64,000 nucleotides of DNA from Vreelandella halophila (GCF_009856365.1 NZ_WMEX01000002.1:1-64000), one strand, 5' to 3'; positions 26,383-33,803 are shown, counted from the first letter of the stretch. Numbers and translations are program-made. The notes: a model not told the origin generated them from the letters alone.

Positions 26383-26460
26383 TTGAGTGTTCACTCAATT
26401 ATAACTTGAGTGATTACTCAAAACCAGTTATCGTTCTCCTGTTCTTGAGTGATTACTCAA
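26383..26460. promoter_or_regulatory. Three TTGAGTNNNNACTCAA operators in a divergent promoter
   Basis: The 16-bp palindrome occurs at 26383-26398, 26406-26421 and 26445-26460; copies 2 and 3 are identical. Candidate promoters overlap them: TATAAT for tetR on the minus strand at 26398-26403, and TTGAGT (26406-26411) with TATCGT (26429-26434), 17-bp spacing, for the rightward gene. Binding by the adjacent TetR protein is inferred from position. Confidence 0.85.
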
Positions 26461-26494
26461 GATTACACACAGTCATTACAATGCAGGAGGTCCC

Positions 26495-27046
26495 ATGACC
26501 GCATTCCAGCTTCACGACACCCAGAGCGCACCCTCGGATGCCAAACCCATTCTCGAAGGCTCGCAGAAATCCATGGGCATGATCCCGAACCTGCATGCAG
26601 TACTCGCCGAGGCGCCGCAGACGCTCAAGGCCTACGGTACGCTGCACGAGCTGTTCACCAACACCAGCCTCAATAACGATGAGATCACCGTGGTCTGGCA
26701 GACTATCAACGTTGAGCACGAGTGCACCTATTGCGTGCCGGCCCATACCGCCATTGCCAAGCAGATGGGCGTGTCGGATGACATCTCCCAGGCACTGCGT
26801 GATGAAACGCCTCTTCCGGATGAAAAACTGGAAGCACTGAGGACATTCACAAAGCAGGTCATCGCCAAACGCGGTAATGTCGAAAAGACGGATCTGGACG
26901 CGTTCTTCAAGGCCGGCTATGGCCAGCAGCAGGTGCTGGAAGTCATCCTCGGGCTCGCGCAGAAGACCATCAGTAACTACGTCAATCACATCGCGGAAAC
27001 CCCGCTGGATGAGCCGTTCCAGACGTTGGCCTGGAAGCGTTCGTAA
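26495..27046 (+). CDS. AhpD-like carboxymuconolactone decarboxylase-family protein
   Basis: A 183-residue all-helical protein of the AhpD/CMD superfamily. The redox motif CTYCVPAH has the CxxC plus His of alkylhydroperoxidases, so a peroxidase or disulfide-reductase role is more likely than a true decarboxylase. AGGAGG sits just ahead of the ATG. It is transcribed away from the TetR gene through the triple operator and is followed 23 bp later by the haloacid-dehalogenase-like gene with its own AGGAGG, so the two probably form one TetR-controlled transcript. Reactive electrophiles or peroxides are plausible inducers. Confidence 0.88.
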   Translation: MTAFQLHDTQSAPSDAKPILEGSQKSMGMIPNLHAVLAEAPQTLKAYGTLHELFTNTSLNNDEITVVWQTINVEHECTYCVPAHTAIAKQMGVSDDISQALRDETPLPDEKLEALRTFTKQVIAKRGNVEKTDLDAFFKAGYGQQQVLEVILGLAQKTISNYVNHIAETPLDEPFQTLAWKRS

Positions 27047-27069
27047 ACAGCACTTAAGGAGGGCCCCGA

Positions 27070-27753
27070 ATGGCACCCGTACTGGCGTTCGACGTATACG
27101 GTACCCTGGTTGATCCATCCGGGATGGTGGACCACCTGCGTCACTACACCGGTGATGATGCAGACGCCATCTCTGCGCTCTGGCGCCAGAAGCAAGTGGA
27201 GTACGCCTTCCGTCGGGGCCTGATGCGACAGTACGCGGATTTCGGGACCTGCACCCGACAGGCCCTGGAATTCGCGTTCCGCTCAAAAGGGCATACGCTG
27301 GACACTTGGACCGGCGATGCCCTGCTGCAGGCCTACCAGAGTCTGCCGGCGTTCAGCGACGCGGTCCGCGCCCTGGCAGCTTTGAAACCGCACTACCGCC
27401 TGTTCGCCTTTTCCAATGGAACGCCCGACGCAGTGGAGCGGGTGCTCCGGAACGCGGGGGTTCGCGATCACCTTGAGGGCGTCGTCAGTGTGCACGAGCT
27501 GGGCACGTTCAAGCCTGACCCGGCCGTGTACAGTCACGCACGCGAGGCCACCGCTGCCGGCTCTGACCCGCTCTGGCTGGTCTCCGGTAACCCCTGGGAT
27601 GTCATCGGCGCGCGTTCGGCCGGCCTCGGTGCAGCCTGGGTCCAGCGCGATCCGGCTACCGTTTTCGATCCCTGGGATATTGAGCCAAGCCTGACGGTGC
27701 AGAACCTGGAAGAGCTTGCCGAAAAACTGCCAAGAGACGCCAACCACACGTAA
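27070..27753 (+). CDS. HAD hydrolase, type II haloacid dehalogenase-like
   Basis: A 227-residue HAD-superfamily protein of the 2-haloacid dehalogenase subgroup. Motif I is FDVYGTLVDPSG, with the nucleophilic Asp; the second Asp of phosphatases is replaced by Tyr (DxY), which marks dehalogenases. Motif II is FAFSNGTPDAVERVL, motif III includes the Lys in GTFKPDPAVY, and motif IV is VSGNPWDVIGARSAGL. L-2-haloacid hydrolysis is the family reaction; substrate range is not visible. It lies just downstream of the AhpD-like gene and probably shares its TetR control. A haloalkane dehalogenase sits 8 kb away. Confidence 0.9.
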   Translation: MAPVLAFDVYGTLVDPSGMVDHLRHYTGDDADAISALWRQKQVEYAFRRGLMRQYADFGTCTRQALEFAFRSKGHTLDTWTGDALLQAYQSLPAFSDAVRALAALKPHYRLFAFSNGTPDAVERVLRNAGVRDHLEGVVSVHELGTFKPDPAVYSHAREATAAGSDPLWLVSGNPWDVIGARSAGLGAAWVQRDPATVFDPWDIEPSLTVQNLEELAEKLPRDANHT

Positions 27754-27827
27754 CCGGATCGGGCCCAGCATCTGGTTTTGCTCATGCACCGGCGGGCCGT
27801 TATGATCCACAATCATGGTAAGCCGCA

Positions 27828-28454
27828 ATGAGCGAAGACATGGAGCAGGCAGCGACGGAAGAACAGCAGTTGGTTGGCCGTCTTCGCCAGCGCGACGCCA
27901 GTGCCTACCACGAGGCCGTCCAGCGCTTTTCCGGTTCCATGCTGGCAACGGCGCGCAGCATGCTCGATCCGGCCACGGCGGAGGATGTCGTGCAGGAAAC
28001 CTGGGTGGCGGTGATTGATGCCATTGATGGCTTCGAGGGGCGCTCGGCGCTCAAGACCTGGCTCTGTACCATCACGGCGAACCGCGCACGCAACAGGCTG
28101 CGAAAGAGTAACCGGGAAACACTGACGGATTTCCAGTCCCCGCTCGATCCATCGCTGGAGCGGCGATTCAATGAGGGTGGCAGCTGGGCCCAACCCACCC
28201 GGCCCTGGGGGTCGGAATCCGCCGATGAGCTGCTGTCCAACGAAGCCCTCAAGGAATGCCTCGATAAGCACTTCGAAGCCCTGCCCGAAACCCAGCGTTC
28301 AGTACTGATGATGCGTGAGATCCAGCAGATGGAGGCAGACGATGTCTGCCGGATACTGGGGCTCAGCTCCGCCAACCTCAGGGTCAGCCTGCATCGGGCG
28401 CGGCAGAAACTCTTTACCATGATTGAAGGCTTCCGGGAGACGGGGGAATGCTGA
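27828..28454 (+). CDS. ECF-type RNA polymerase sigma factor
   Basis: A 208-residue ECF sigma factor. Region 2 is visible as the AEDVVQETWVAVIDAIDGFE core-binding segment and SALKTWLCTITANRARN for -10 reading. Region 4 is ETQRSVLMMREIQQMEADDV followed by LGLSSANLRVSLHRARQKLF for -35 reading. A longer, Pro/Glu-rich linker than usual joins them. It overlaps by seven bases the next gene, whose N-terminus is a zinc-type anti-sigma motif, so this is a sigma/anti-sigma pair. No SnoaL-like C-terminal domain is present, so it is not ECF41. The inducing signal is probably oxidative. Confidence 0.93.
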   Translation: MSEDMEQAATEEQQLVGRLRQRDASAYHEAVQRFSGSMLATARSMLDPATAEDVVQETWVAVIDAIDGFEGRSALKTWLCTITANRARNRLRKSNRETLTDFQSPLDPSLERRFNEGGSWAQPTRPWGSESADELLSNEALKECLDKHFEALPETQRSVLMMREIQQMEADDVCRILGLSSANLRVSLHRARQKLFTMIEGFRETGEC

Positions 28455-29287
28455 AGTGCCACGAAATATCCGCACTGGCGAGTGACTGGCTGGACGGGGA
28501 GCTCACTACCGGCCAGAAGATGAAGGTGCGCCTCCACCTGATGATGTGCCGGCATTGCCGAAACCTGGTGGATGGCCTCGCAACAACCCAACGCATTCTG
28601 GTTCAGCGGGTCGAGTCCGAGGCCGCGATCCCCGACCAGTTTCTCCAGCGCACTACCAGCGCCCTGGACGCTCGCCTTTCGGAAGGTGCATCACAGGGAC
28701 CACCCAATGGCAATATTGCCGTTTCCGACGCGGCCGGCAATGACCCGACTTTCCACCCACTTCAGGAAACGTCCGACGACGAAGTCCTGGCCATTTTCGA
28801 TGAAATCCGCCAGAAAGAGGGCTACGTGCCCAACCTTTTCAGGGCCTATGCCCATAACCCGGATCTCCTCGAACAGGCCTGGAGCCGGGTGAAGTCGCTG
28901 ATGTATAACGGCCAGCTGTCGCCGCGGCTGAAAAATGCGATCGCTACCATCGTTTCCCAGGATAATGGCTGTGACTACTGCGTAGCCCACCACAAACGAA
29001 TGCTGAAGACTCTCGGTGTCGAACCAGGCGACCTATCAACCTTCATGGCGACATCGGAGCCTGTTTTCCTGGGGCCGATGGACGCCGCCCTACTGCAATT
29101 CGCCCGTGAGGCGAACCGCAACCCCCATGGCATGCCGCCGGACCTTATCGCCAATGCCCGGGCGGCTGGTGCCAGTGATTACGCCATCATGGAAGCAATC
29201 GGCGTGATGGAGCTCTACAGCTCCTTCAACCGCATGCTCGACTCCCTGAACGTGCCGCTGGAACCGGAGATGGCCAGCGAACTCTGA
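28448..29287 (+). CDS. Zinc-finger anti-sigma domain fused to AhpD-like peroxidase domain
   Basis: A 279-residue fusion. Residues 1-45 are a ZAS-type anti-sigma domain: LKCHEI with C4, then H30, C34 and C37 in RLHLMMCRHC, the HxxxCxxC zinc motif of redox-sensing anti-sigma factors. A linker follows to about residue 105. Residues ~110-279 are AhpD/CMD-like, with the CxxC C175-C178 and His182 in GCDYCVAHH. The residue where AhpD has its proton-relay Glu appears to be Asn163, so full peroxidase turnover is uncertain. It overlaps the ECF gene. The fusion suggests one protein that binds the sigma factor and senses or removes peroxide. Confidence 0.9.
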   Translation: MLKCHEISALASDWLDGELTTGQKMKVRLHLMMCRHCRNLVDGLATTQRILVQRVESEAAIPDQFLQRTTSALDARLSEGASQGPPNGNIAVSDAAGNDPTFHPLQETSDDEVLAIFDEIRQKEGYVPNLFRAYAHNPDLLEQAWSRVKSLMYNGQLSPRLKNAIATIVSQDNGCDYCVAHHKRMLKTLGVEPGDLSTFMATSEPVFLGPMDAALLQFAREANRNPHGMPPDLIANARAAGASDYAIMEAIGVMELYSSFNRMLDSLNVPLEPEMASEL

Positions 29288-29413
29288 GCCCCGATGCCCC
29301 TGTAACAAAACTGCCTCCAGCGTGTCTCCTGCCCATCGGACCAGAGTGGTGGGTGCGAGCATCCACCATGCGGCCTGAAATGGAGGTCAAGTGCCAAAAG
29401 GCGGGGACAACCT

Positions 29414-29674
29414 ATGTTGAAATGTCGCGACATCACGCTGGTCGCCAGCGACTACGTCGACGGTCGACTCCGCTGGCGCAAGCGGCTGGCCGTGGTTGCG
29501 CACCTGGTCATATGCCCCCATTGCCGACGCTTCATGGCCAACTTCCGCGCCGTTGTTACCGTTATACGCGGTCATTGTCCACCGCAACCTGACACCCGGC
29601 AGATTGAAACGTTTAAGCGGACGGTGGACGAGGCACTCGAGAAACCTGACGCTCAGGACCTGAATGATGATTGA
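29414..29674 (+). CDS. Second zinc-finger (HxxxCxxC) protein, paralogue of the anti-sigma domain
   Basis: An 86-residue protein that aligns with the first 45 residues of the upstream fusion: LKCRDITLVASDYVDGRL against LKCHEISALASDWLDGEL, and AHLVICPHC (H30, C34, C37) against LHLMMCRHC. It has no AhpD domain and no membrane segment. AGGCGGGG precedes the ATG. It probably arose by duplication and could bind the same sigma factor, acting as a second anti-sigma factor or a competitor of the fusion. The 126-bp gap after the fusion gene has no clear promoter, so co-transcription with the ECF gene is plausible. Confidence 0.82.
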   Translation: MLKCRDITLVASDYVDGRLRWRKRLAVVAHLVICPHCRRFMANFRAVVTVIRGHCPPQPDTRQIETFKRTVDEALEKPDAQDLNDD

Positions 29675-29710
29675 ACGGTAAACGTCATCCTAGGACCAAT
29701 AAAGCGCAGG

Positions 29711-30574
29711 TTACCGGAACTCGGGGAAGTTCCCGGGACGGTTCAACGACCAGTCATAGTCGATGTATTCGATGGAATCCGTCTGCTCAACCTTCTCCAC
29801 GATCGCCTCATCCGCCCACTGGCTGATAAAGCCACGGACTGAACCGCCCTCATCGACAAAATCCTGCTCGTACCACTTGAACAGCTCCGTAAGGTGAAGG
29901 GTGTCGCCTTCCACCCGGAGATGGCGGTCGGTATTGAACGCCAGACGGGTGTTTTCGGTCATCAGCTCATCGATGTTGTCGCTGGTGTAGATACTTTCCC
30001 GCAGTGGCGGGCAGCCGACCGAGGCGCAATTCACGGTGAAATGAACGCGTGCCTCTTTCCACCCTTTTTCCTCGAACTCCGCCCCCAACAGGATGCCCTT
30101 CTCGATCTCGTTCAGGCTGTAATCCGTTCCGTCAATCTCAAACATCTGACGCTCAAACACATTATCCGTGAAGGGATTGTAGCGGCCGCCGTAATCCCAT
30201 ACGGAGCTGACCAGCTCGCCCTCACCACGTTCGGTCAGGATCTGCTGGATCATGAAGAAGTTATAGGCGTTGTTCCAGAACGCCAGCGCCTGCTCCCGGG
30301 TATCCAGGGTCGACACATCAAACGCCGCCAATTGCTCTGACTGGTCATCCAGCAGCCCCTCCGTCTGGTCATCGGCCAGTGCCGCTTCGTAGTCGAACGC
30401 GGAAACGAGCCCCCCATTGGCGGTGCGCTTCTCCTGCAGATAGCTGTTCAGCAGTGTCTGATAGTCGTTGAAGACGTGCTTTACCGCGGGTGCGTCATTG
30501 GCGGAAACGCTGGCGGCCGCTGTCGCAACCAACAGCATGGCGCCGATACGCACGGCGGGTGATTGGTGTTTCAT
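29711..30574 (-). CDS. DUF547 secreted protein
   Basis: A 287-residue exported protein with a signal peptide ending VSANDA. DUF547 signatures are strong: REQALAFWNNAYNFFMIQ, RYNPFTDNVF, DYSLNEIEKGIL, and the catalytic-looking RVHFTVNCASVGCPPLRE with Cys and nearby His. DUF547 is distantly related to papain-like and transglutaminase folds, so a peptidase or transferase activity is possible; no substrate is known. AAGGAG lies six bases before the ATG. The start overlaps the stop of the degraded EAL gene by ATGA, suggesting an earlier two-gene operon. Confidence 0.9.
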   Translation of the reverse strand: MKHQSPAVRIGAMLLVATAAASVSANDAPAVKHVFNDYQTLLNSYLQEKRTANGGLVSAFDYEAALADDQTEGLLDDQSEQLAAFDVSTLDTREQALAFWNNAYNFFMIQQILTERGEGELVSSVWDYGGRYNPFTDNVFERQMFEIDGTDYSLNEIEKGILLGAEFEEKGWKEARVHFTVNCASVGCPPLRESIYTSDNIDELMTENTRLAFNTDRHLRVEGDTLHLTELFKWYEQDFVDEGGSVRGFISQWADEAIVEKVEQTDSIEYIDYDWSLNRPGNFPEFR

Positions 30575-31168
30575 ATGGAGCTCCTTGGATCAGACAACGT
30601 GTTGGAATCGACAATCCCTCGCTCCCTTTCGGACCATGCAGTGTCCCCTTCGTTACAGCCTGAGGCCCAGCAACCTATCTCTGGGGCCCTCATGGGGCGG
30701 GCATAGTAGAAGCCCTGAAGAAGGTGGCAGCCCTCACGGGCCAGCCACTGGCCCTGGCCGAAATGCTCCACACCCTCGGCCACGATTCCCAACCCAAGTC
30801 GCTGACCCAGACTTATAATGGCAGCGCACAGCGCCGCGTCCTGCTGATCCTCGGGCAGATCCCGCACGAAAGCGCGATCGATCTTGAGCCGGTTTATCGG
30901 CAACTGTTTGAGATAGGCAAGGGAGGAGTACCCCGTACCAAAATCATCCACCGCAATGGCCACGCCAAGCTCACTGATACTAAGAAAGACCTGGCGAGCC
31001 TCCCAAGGCTGCCTGCTCCATGGAAGCCAGAAGATCCCGTTCGTAGTTGAACAGGGATGGAACCAGGATGAGCGCCTCAATAACAACGATCCCGGCAAAT
31101 ACGGCGACTGTCACCATCCAGCAGAGTCTGCAGGCAACCAGGGTGCGAGCCGGTAGTTTGTTCGCCAT
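30571..31168 (-). pseudogene. GGDEF/EAL-type protein, internally deleted and frameshifted
   Basis: Two minus-strand pieces of one signalling protein. The 5' piece (from ATG 31168) encodes a transmembrane start, ANKLPARTLVACRLCWMV then AGIVVIEALILVPSLFNYE, typical of a sensor's first helix, and stops near 30980. The 3' piece, in another frame, is the last third of an EAL phosphodiesterase: VAIAVDDFGTGYSSLAYLKQ, RLKIDRAFV, IVAEGVEH and LLQGFYYARPM. The sensor, any GGDEF domain and the first half of EAL are gone. The junction is near 31000. It cannot make c-di-GMP enzyme activity as it stands. Confidence 0.75.
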
Positions 31169-31367
31169 TGCCCTCGTAACTCCCATATTCAGCGGGTTTC
31201 CTGCAACAGGGACAAATCGCCAGCCATCTTGTTACCCGGCCCCCGAAATAGTTGCGACGCGAGGTGTAACGCCGGCCCCGGACCGTTGTCCCACTATTGA
31301 TGGCCTTCCAACGGAGGTACCGGAAGGGCCCGACAAACCGAGACACCACGGAAGACGGAGACCCACC

Positions 31368-32183
31368 ATGACTCAGACATCCGCATTACCCAATCCAGGC
31401 GCCCGCAGGCGATTGAACCGCTATGCCCGCGCAGCCGCCCTGCCAATCGCCATTATGAGTGCCTCCTTCAGTGCCGGCGCGCTCGCCGCGTGCTCGCCCT
31501 GCAAGGGCCGTTGCAACCCGTGCGCAGCCAAGAGCGCCTGCCGCGCGAACCCATGCGCCGGCACCAACCCCTGTGCTGCTAAAAACCCGTGCGCCGCCAA
31601 GAACCCCTGCGCCATGAAGAAGTGCAACCCCTGCAATCCATGCGCAGCCAATCCCTGCGGAACGAAGAACCCATGCGCTACAGGGAATCCGTGTGCCGCG
31701 AAGAAAAAGGTCAAGCGCCCCGAGGATTACGCCAGATACGACGGTAACCCCTGTAAGCTGATGGAAAGGGGCCGGAAACTGTTCAACGACACCAGCCTGA
31801 GCGGTAATGGGCTGTCCTGTGCCACCTGCCACTCCAATGGCGCGGGTTACAACGCCACCTTCGCCACATCCTACCCACACCAGGTCGCCATGGGCGTCAA
31901 CCAGTTCGGCATGGACCAGGTGCACCTGGATGAGATGATCCAGATCTGCATGGTTCAGCCCATGCAGGCAGAACCACTGGAGTGGGGCGGAGCGGACCTG
32001 GCGGCTCTTGAGACCTTCATGGAGAGGGAGCAGGCGAAGTACCAGAAGGCCAATCCCTGTGCAGCGAAGAACCCATGTGCCACGAAGAAGAAGTGCAATC
32101 CCTGCAATCCATGCGCGGCCAACCCCTGCGCCTCGGTAAACCCGGCGGCGAAGCGCCGGCCCGCCGAAGTGGCTGCGCACTGA
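31368..32183 (+). CDS. Secreted c-type cytochrome with flanking Cys-rich NPC repeats
   Basis: A 271-residue exported protein. The ATG at 31368 (GGAG ~10 nt upstream) opens with a signal peptide preceded by RRR and ending ALAA near residue 40. Residues 42-129 hold 16 cysteines, mostly in NPC units spaced by 3, 5 or 6 residues (pattern NPCAAK). A small cytochrome c domain follows with heme motif C151-A-T-C154-H155 and candidate axial Met residues at 190-199. Residues 229-254 repeat the NPC pattern with six more cysteines. In total there are 25 cysteines and 16 NPC triplets. The repeats look made to bind soft metals or form a thiol/disulfide array next to a heme; this role is inference. It is followed by DUF6969, DoxX and NrtS genes. 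Confidence 0.88.
   Translation: MTQTSALPNPGARRRLNRYARAAALPIAIMSASFSAGALAACSPCKGRCNPCAAKSACRANPCAGTNPCAAKNPCAAKNPCAMKKCNPCNPCAANPCGTKNPCATGNPCAAKKKVKRPEDYARYDGNPCKLMERGRKLFNDTSLSGNGLSCATCHSNGAGYNATFATSYPHQVAMGVNQFGMDQVHLDEMIQICMVQPMQAEPLEWGGADLAALETFMEREQAKYQKANPCAAKNPCATKKKCNPCNPCAANPCASVNPAAKRRPAEVAAH
31491..31694 (+). repeat. NPC-encoding repeat block 1
   Basis: Codons 42-109 of the cytochrome gene: fifteen cysteines, mostly in degenerate 18-bp units encoding Asn-Pro-Cys-Ala-x-Lys, with compact 9-bp NPC-NPC steps inside. Units differ at the DNA level, so the array is not a recent slippage product. Confidence 0.85.
32052..32129 (+). repeat. NPC-encoding repeat block 2
   Basis: Codons 229-254 of the same gene repeat the block 1 pattern (NPCAAKNPCAT, CNPCNPCAANPC) after the heme domain. 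The protein-level match to block 1 suggests duplication of the cassette across the cytochrome domain. Confidence 0.85.
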
Positions 32184-32237
32184 GTGGCGGCCCGGCCATT
32201 GGCCGGGCCGGATTCAGACCGACAAAGGCTAGCCGCT

Positions 32238-33011
32238 ATGATTGAGCTGACAACACCACGAGCCGCCGAACTGGACGACCTGACGCTGAAGGAACTGATG
32301 GAGGCCGGCGCGGAACTCGACACCTGCACCCGGGCGCTGACCAAGGGGGGCATCAACGTGGTTGGTGAACTCCTTCGCGGCCAGGGCACCTTCTACGAGA
32401 TGGACCATTACCCAGAAGGCGATGTGTACGACGCGGACCATCACGCCCAGTATTATTACCACGCCCACCGGGACGATGCCGACGAGCATGGGCACTTCCA
32501 CACCTTCCTGCGCGGTTCAGCACTTCCGGATAACATGATCCCGGCAACGGGGTTCCAGGAAACACAACCCTGGCCGCGGGGCGAGGATGTCGTGGCCCAC
32601 CTGGTCGCGATCTCCATGGACGTCTGGGGGAAGCCAATCGGCCTTTTTGCCACCAATCGGTGGGTGACGGACGAGACCTGGTTTTCCGCTGAGGATGTCA
32701 TCCGACAGATAGAACGCTTCCAGGTGGACCATGCCTGGCCCTCCTGGGCCGTCAATCTATGGCTTTCGGCCTTGATCCGGCTTTACAGGCCACATATCGA
32801 ACAACTTCTGCGCCATCGCGATGCCGTAATAGCACGCCGCCACCTTGAGACGCCGGACACCGATGTCCTGGAGGACCGGTCGCTGGAAATCACCGGGCAG
32901 CTTGCCATCACCCCGGACCAATGGCAGGAGGCACTCGCCCGGGAATGGCGGAACCGCCATCTATCGACAGCGGATACTCCATCGCGTCAGCAATCCCACG
33001 TATCACACTGA
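32238..33011 (+). CDS. DUF6969-type protein
   Basis: A 257-residue soluble protein I place in DUF6969. The ATG at 32238 (AAAGG upstream) is chosen over an upstream in-frame codon. Conserved-looking blocks: NVVGELLRGQGTFYEMDHYP, then the His-rich HHAQYYYHAHRDD and EHGHFHTFLR, later LFATNRWVTDETWFSAEDV and DHAWPSWAVNLWL. The clustered His and Asp residues could form a metal site, perhaps with iron, but no fold is known to me. It sits between the Cys-rich cytochrome and the DoxX-like gene. It has no signal peptide, so it works in the cytoplasm, possibly on the precursor of its exported neighbour; that is speculation. Confidence 0.75.
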   Translation: MIELTTPRAAELDDLTLKELMEAGAELDTCTRALTKGGINVVGELLRGQGTFYEMDHYPEGDVYDADHHAQYYYHAHRDDADEHGHFHTFLRGSALPDNMIPATGFQETQPWPRGEDVVAHLVAISMDVWGKPIGLFATNRWVTDETWFSAEDVIRQIERFQVDHAWPSWAVNLWLSALIRLYRPHIEQLLRHRDAVIARRHLETPDTDVLEDRSLEITGQLAITPDQWQEALAREWRNRHLSTADTPSRQQSHVSH

Positions 33012-33032
33012 CACTCAAAAAAGGAGCGATTT

Positions 33033-33455
33033 ATGACTGAATCCACAGCCGGCCGCCTGCCCATCGCACTGCTCGCCCTGCGTCTGGGTGTCTTCATCGT
33101 GATGGTCATGTGGACCCTCGATAAGCTTGTGCAACCCGAGCACACGGCCGGCGTGTTCGCGAATTTCTATGGTCTGTCCGGTCTCGGGCCCAGCATTTTC
33201 ATGCTACTCGGTGTAGCCCAGCTGGTTCTGGTTCTGGCATTTGTGGCCGGTGCCTTCCGGCGGCTGACCTATGGGCTTATCTTCCTCCTGCACACGGTCT
33301 CCACGCTTTCCTCCTGGGCCCAGTACCTCGATGCGTTCAACAACCTGCTGTTCTTCGCCGCCTGGCCCATGCTGGCAGCCTGCTTTGCGCTGTACCTGCT
33401 GAGGGACCAGGACACTCTGTTCAGCATCGATGCAGCACGTAGCGCCAAACGGTAG
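33033..33455 (+). CDS. DoxX-like membrane protein
   Basis: A 140-residue integral membrane protein with four helices, in the DoxX superfamily pattern (ALRLGVFIVMVMWTLDKLVQ, then ANFYGLSGLGPSIFMLLGVA, AQYLDAFNNLLFFAAWPML). AAGGAG precedes the ATG. DoxX proteins accompany many thiol, sulfur and metal-handling systems; their common job is not settled. It starts 22 bp after DUF6969 and is followed 13 bp later by nrtS, so all are likely in one transcript with the Cys-rich cytochrome. Confidence 0.82.
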   Translation: MTESTAGRLPIALLALRLGVFIVMVMWTLDKLVQPEHTAGVFANFYGLSGLGPSIFMLLGVAQLVLVLAFVAGAFRRLTYGLIFLLHTVSTLSSWAQYLDAFNNLLFFAAWPMLAACFALYLLRDQDTLFSIDAARSAKR

Positions 33456-33468
33456 GGACCAGGCCCAA

Positions 33469-33762
33469 ATGAACATCGGCAAGTCGGGGTTACAGCGGCT
33501 GCCCCGTCAGTGTCGGCGAGCCCTGGTGCTCGCCGTCACCGACGGTACCCCGTGGCGCGCGCTTAAGCTCGCCGCGGTGGTCGGCACGCTGTTGGTCGCC
33601 ATCAACCAGTGGGAAGCGTTGCTCGGCCAAGCCCAACTCTCCCTCCCCAAGGTATTTCTAACCTTCCTGGTTCCCTACCTGGTATCCACCTACACATCCG
33701 TTTCGAAGGATCTCCAGCGGACAGAGGAGACACCCGTTCACAAAAGCCAGTCGCACGGCTGA
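33469..33762 (+). CDS. nrtS: NrtS-family nitrate/nitrite transporter
   Basis: A 97-residue protein with two membrane segments. The core DGTPWRALKLAAVVGTLLVA and PKVFLTFLVPYLVSTYTSV is the NrtS signature, a small nitrate/nitrite transporter found in marine gammaproteobacteria and a few cyanobacteria. The ATG at 33469, 13 bp after the doxX stop, is preferred to the one inside doxX; the N-terminal ~20 residues are basic and family-variable. No nitrate reductase gene is visible. Its place after a cytochrome/DoxX cluster is unusual and could hint at nitrogen-oxide handling. Confidence 0.82.
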   Translation: MNIGKSGLQRLPRQCRRALVLAVTDGTPWRALKLAAVVGTLLVAINQWEALLGQAQLSLPKVFLTFLVPYLVSTYTSVSKDLQRTEETPVHKSQSHG

Positions 33763-33803
33763 AAGTAAGGCACTATCCTGCCCCCGAAACAGTCACCTAA
33801 AGG

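Noticed and set aside
26383-26460. CRISPR array or mobile-element repeat
   Set aside because: Only three 16-bp palindromes at promoter positions; no spacer regularity or cas genes.
28448-29287. ECF41-type system (sigma with SnoaL tail plus carboxymuconolactone decarboxylase)
   Set aside because: The sigma factor lacks the SnoaL-like domain and the partner has a zinc anti-sigma module.
31047-31367. Longer N-terminus for the Cys-rich cytochrome
   Set aside because: The added 107 residues are not protein-like and would bury the signal peptide; GGAG supports the start at 31368.
31386-32180. 264-codon minus-strand frame opposite the Cys-rich cytochrome
   Set aside because: Its Gly/Ala/Leu repeats are only the reverse complement of the NPC codons; the plus strand has the heme motif, signal peptide and ribosome site.
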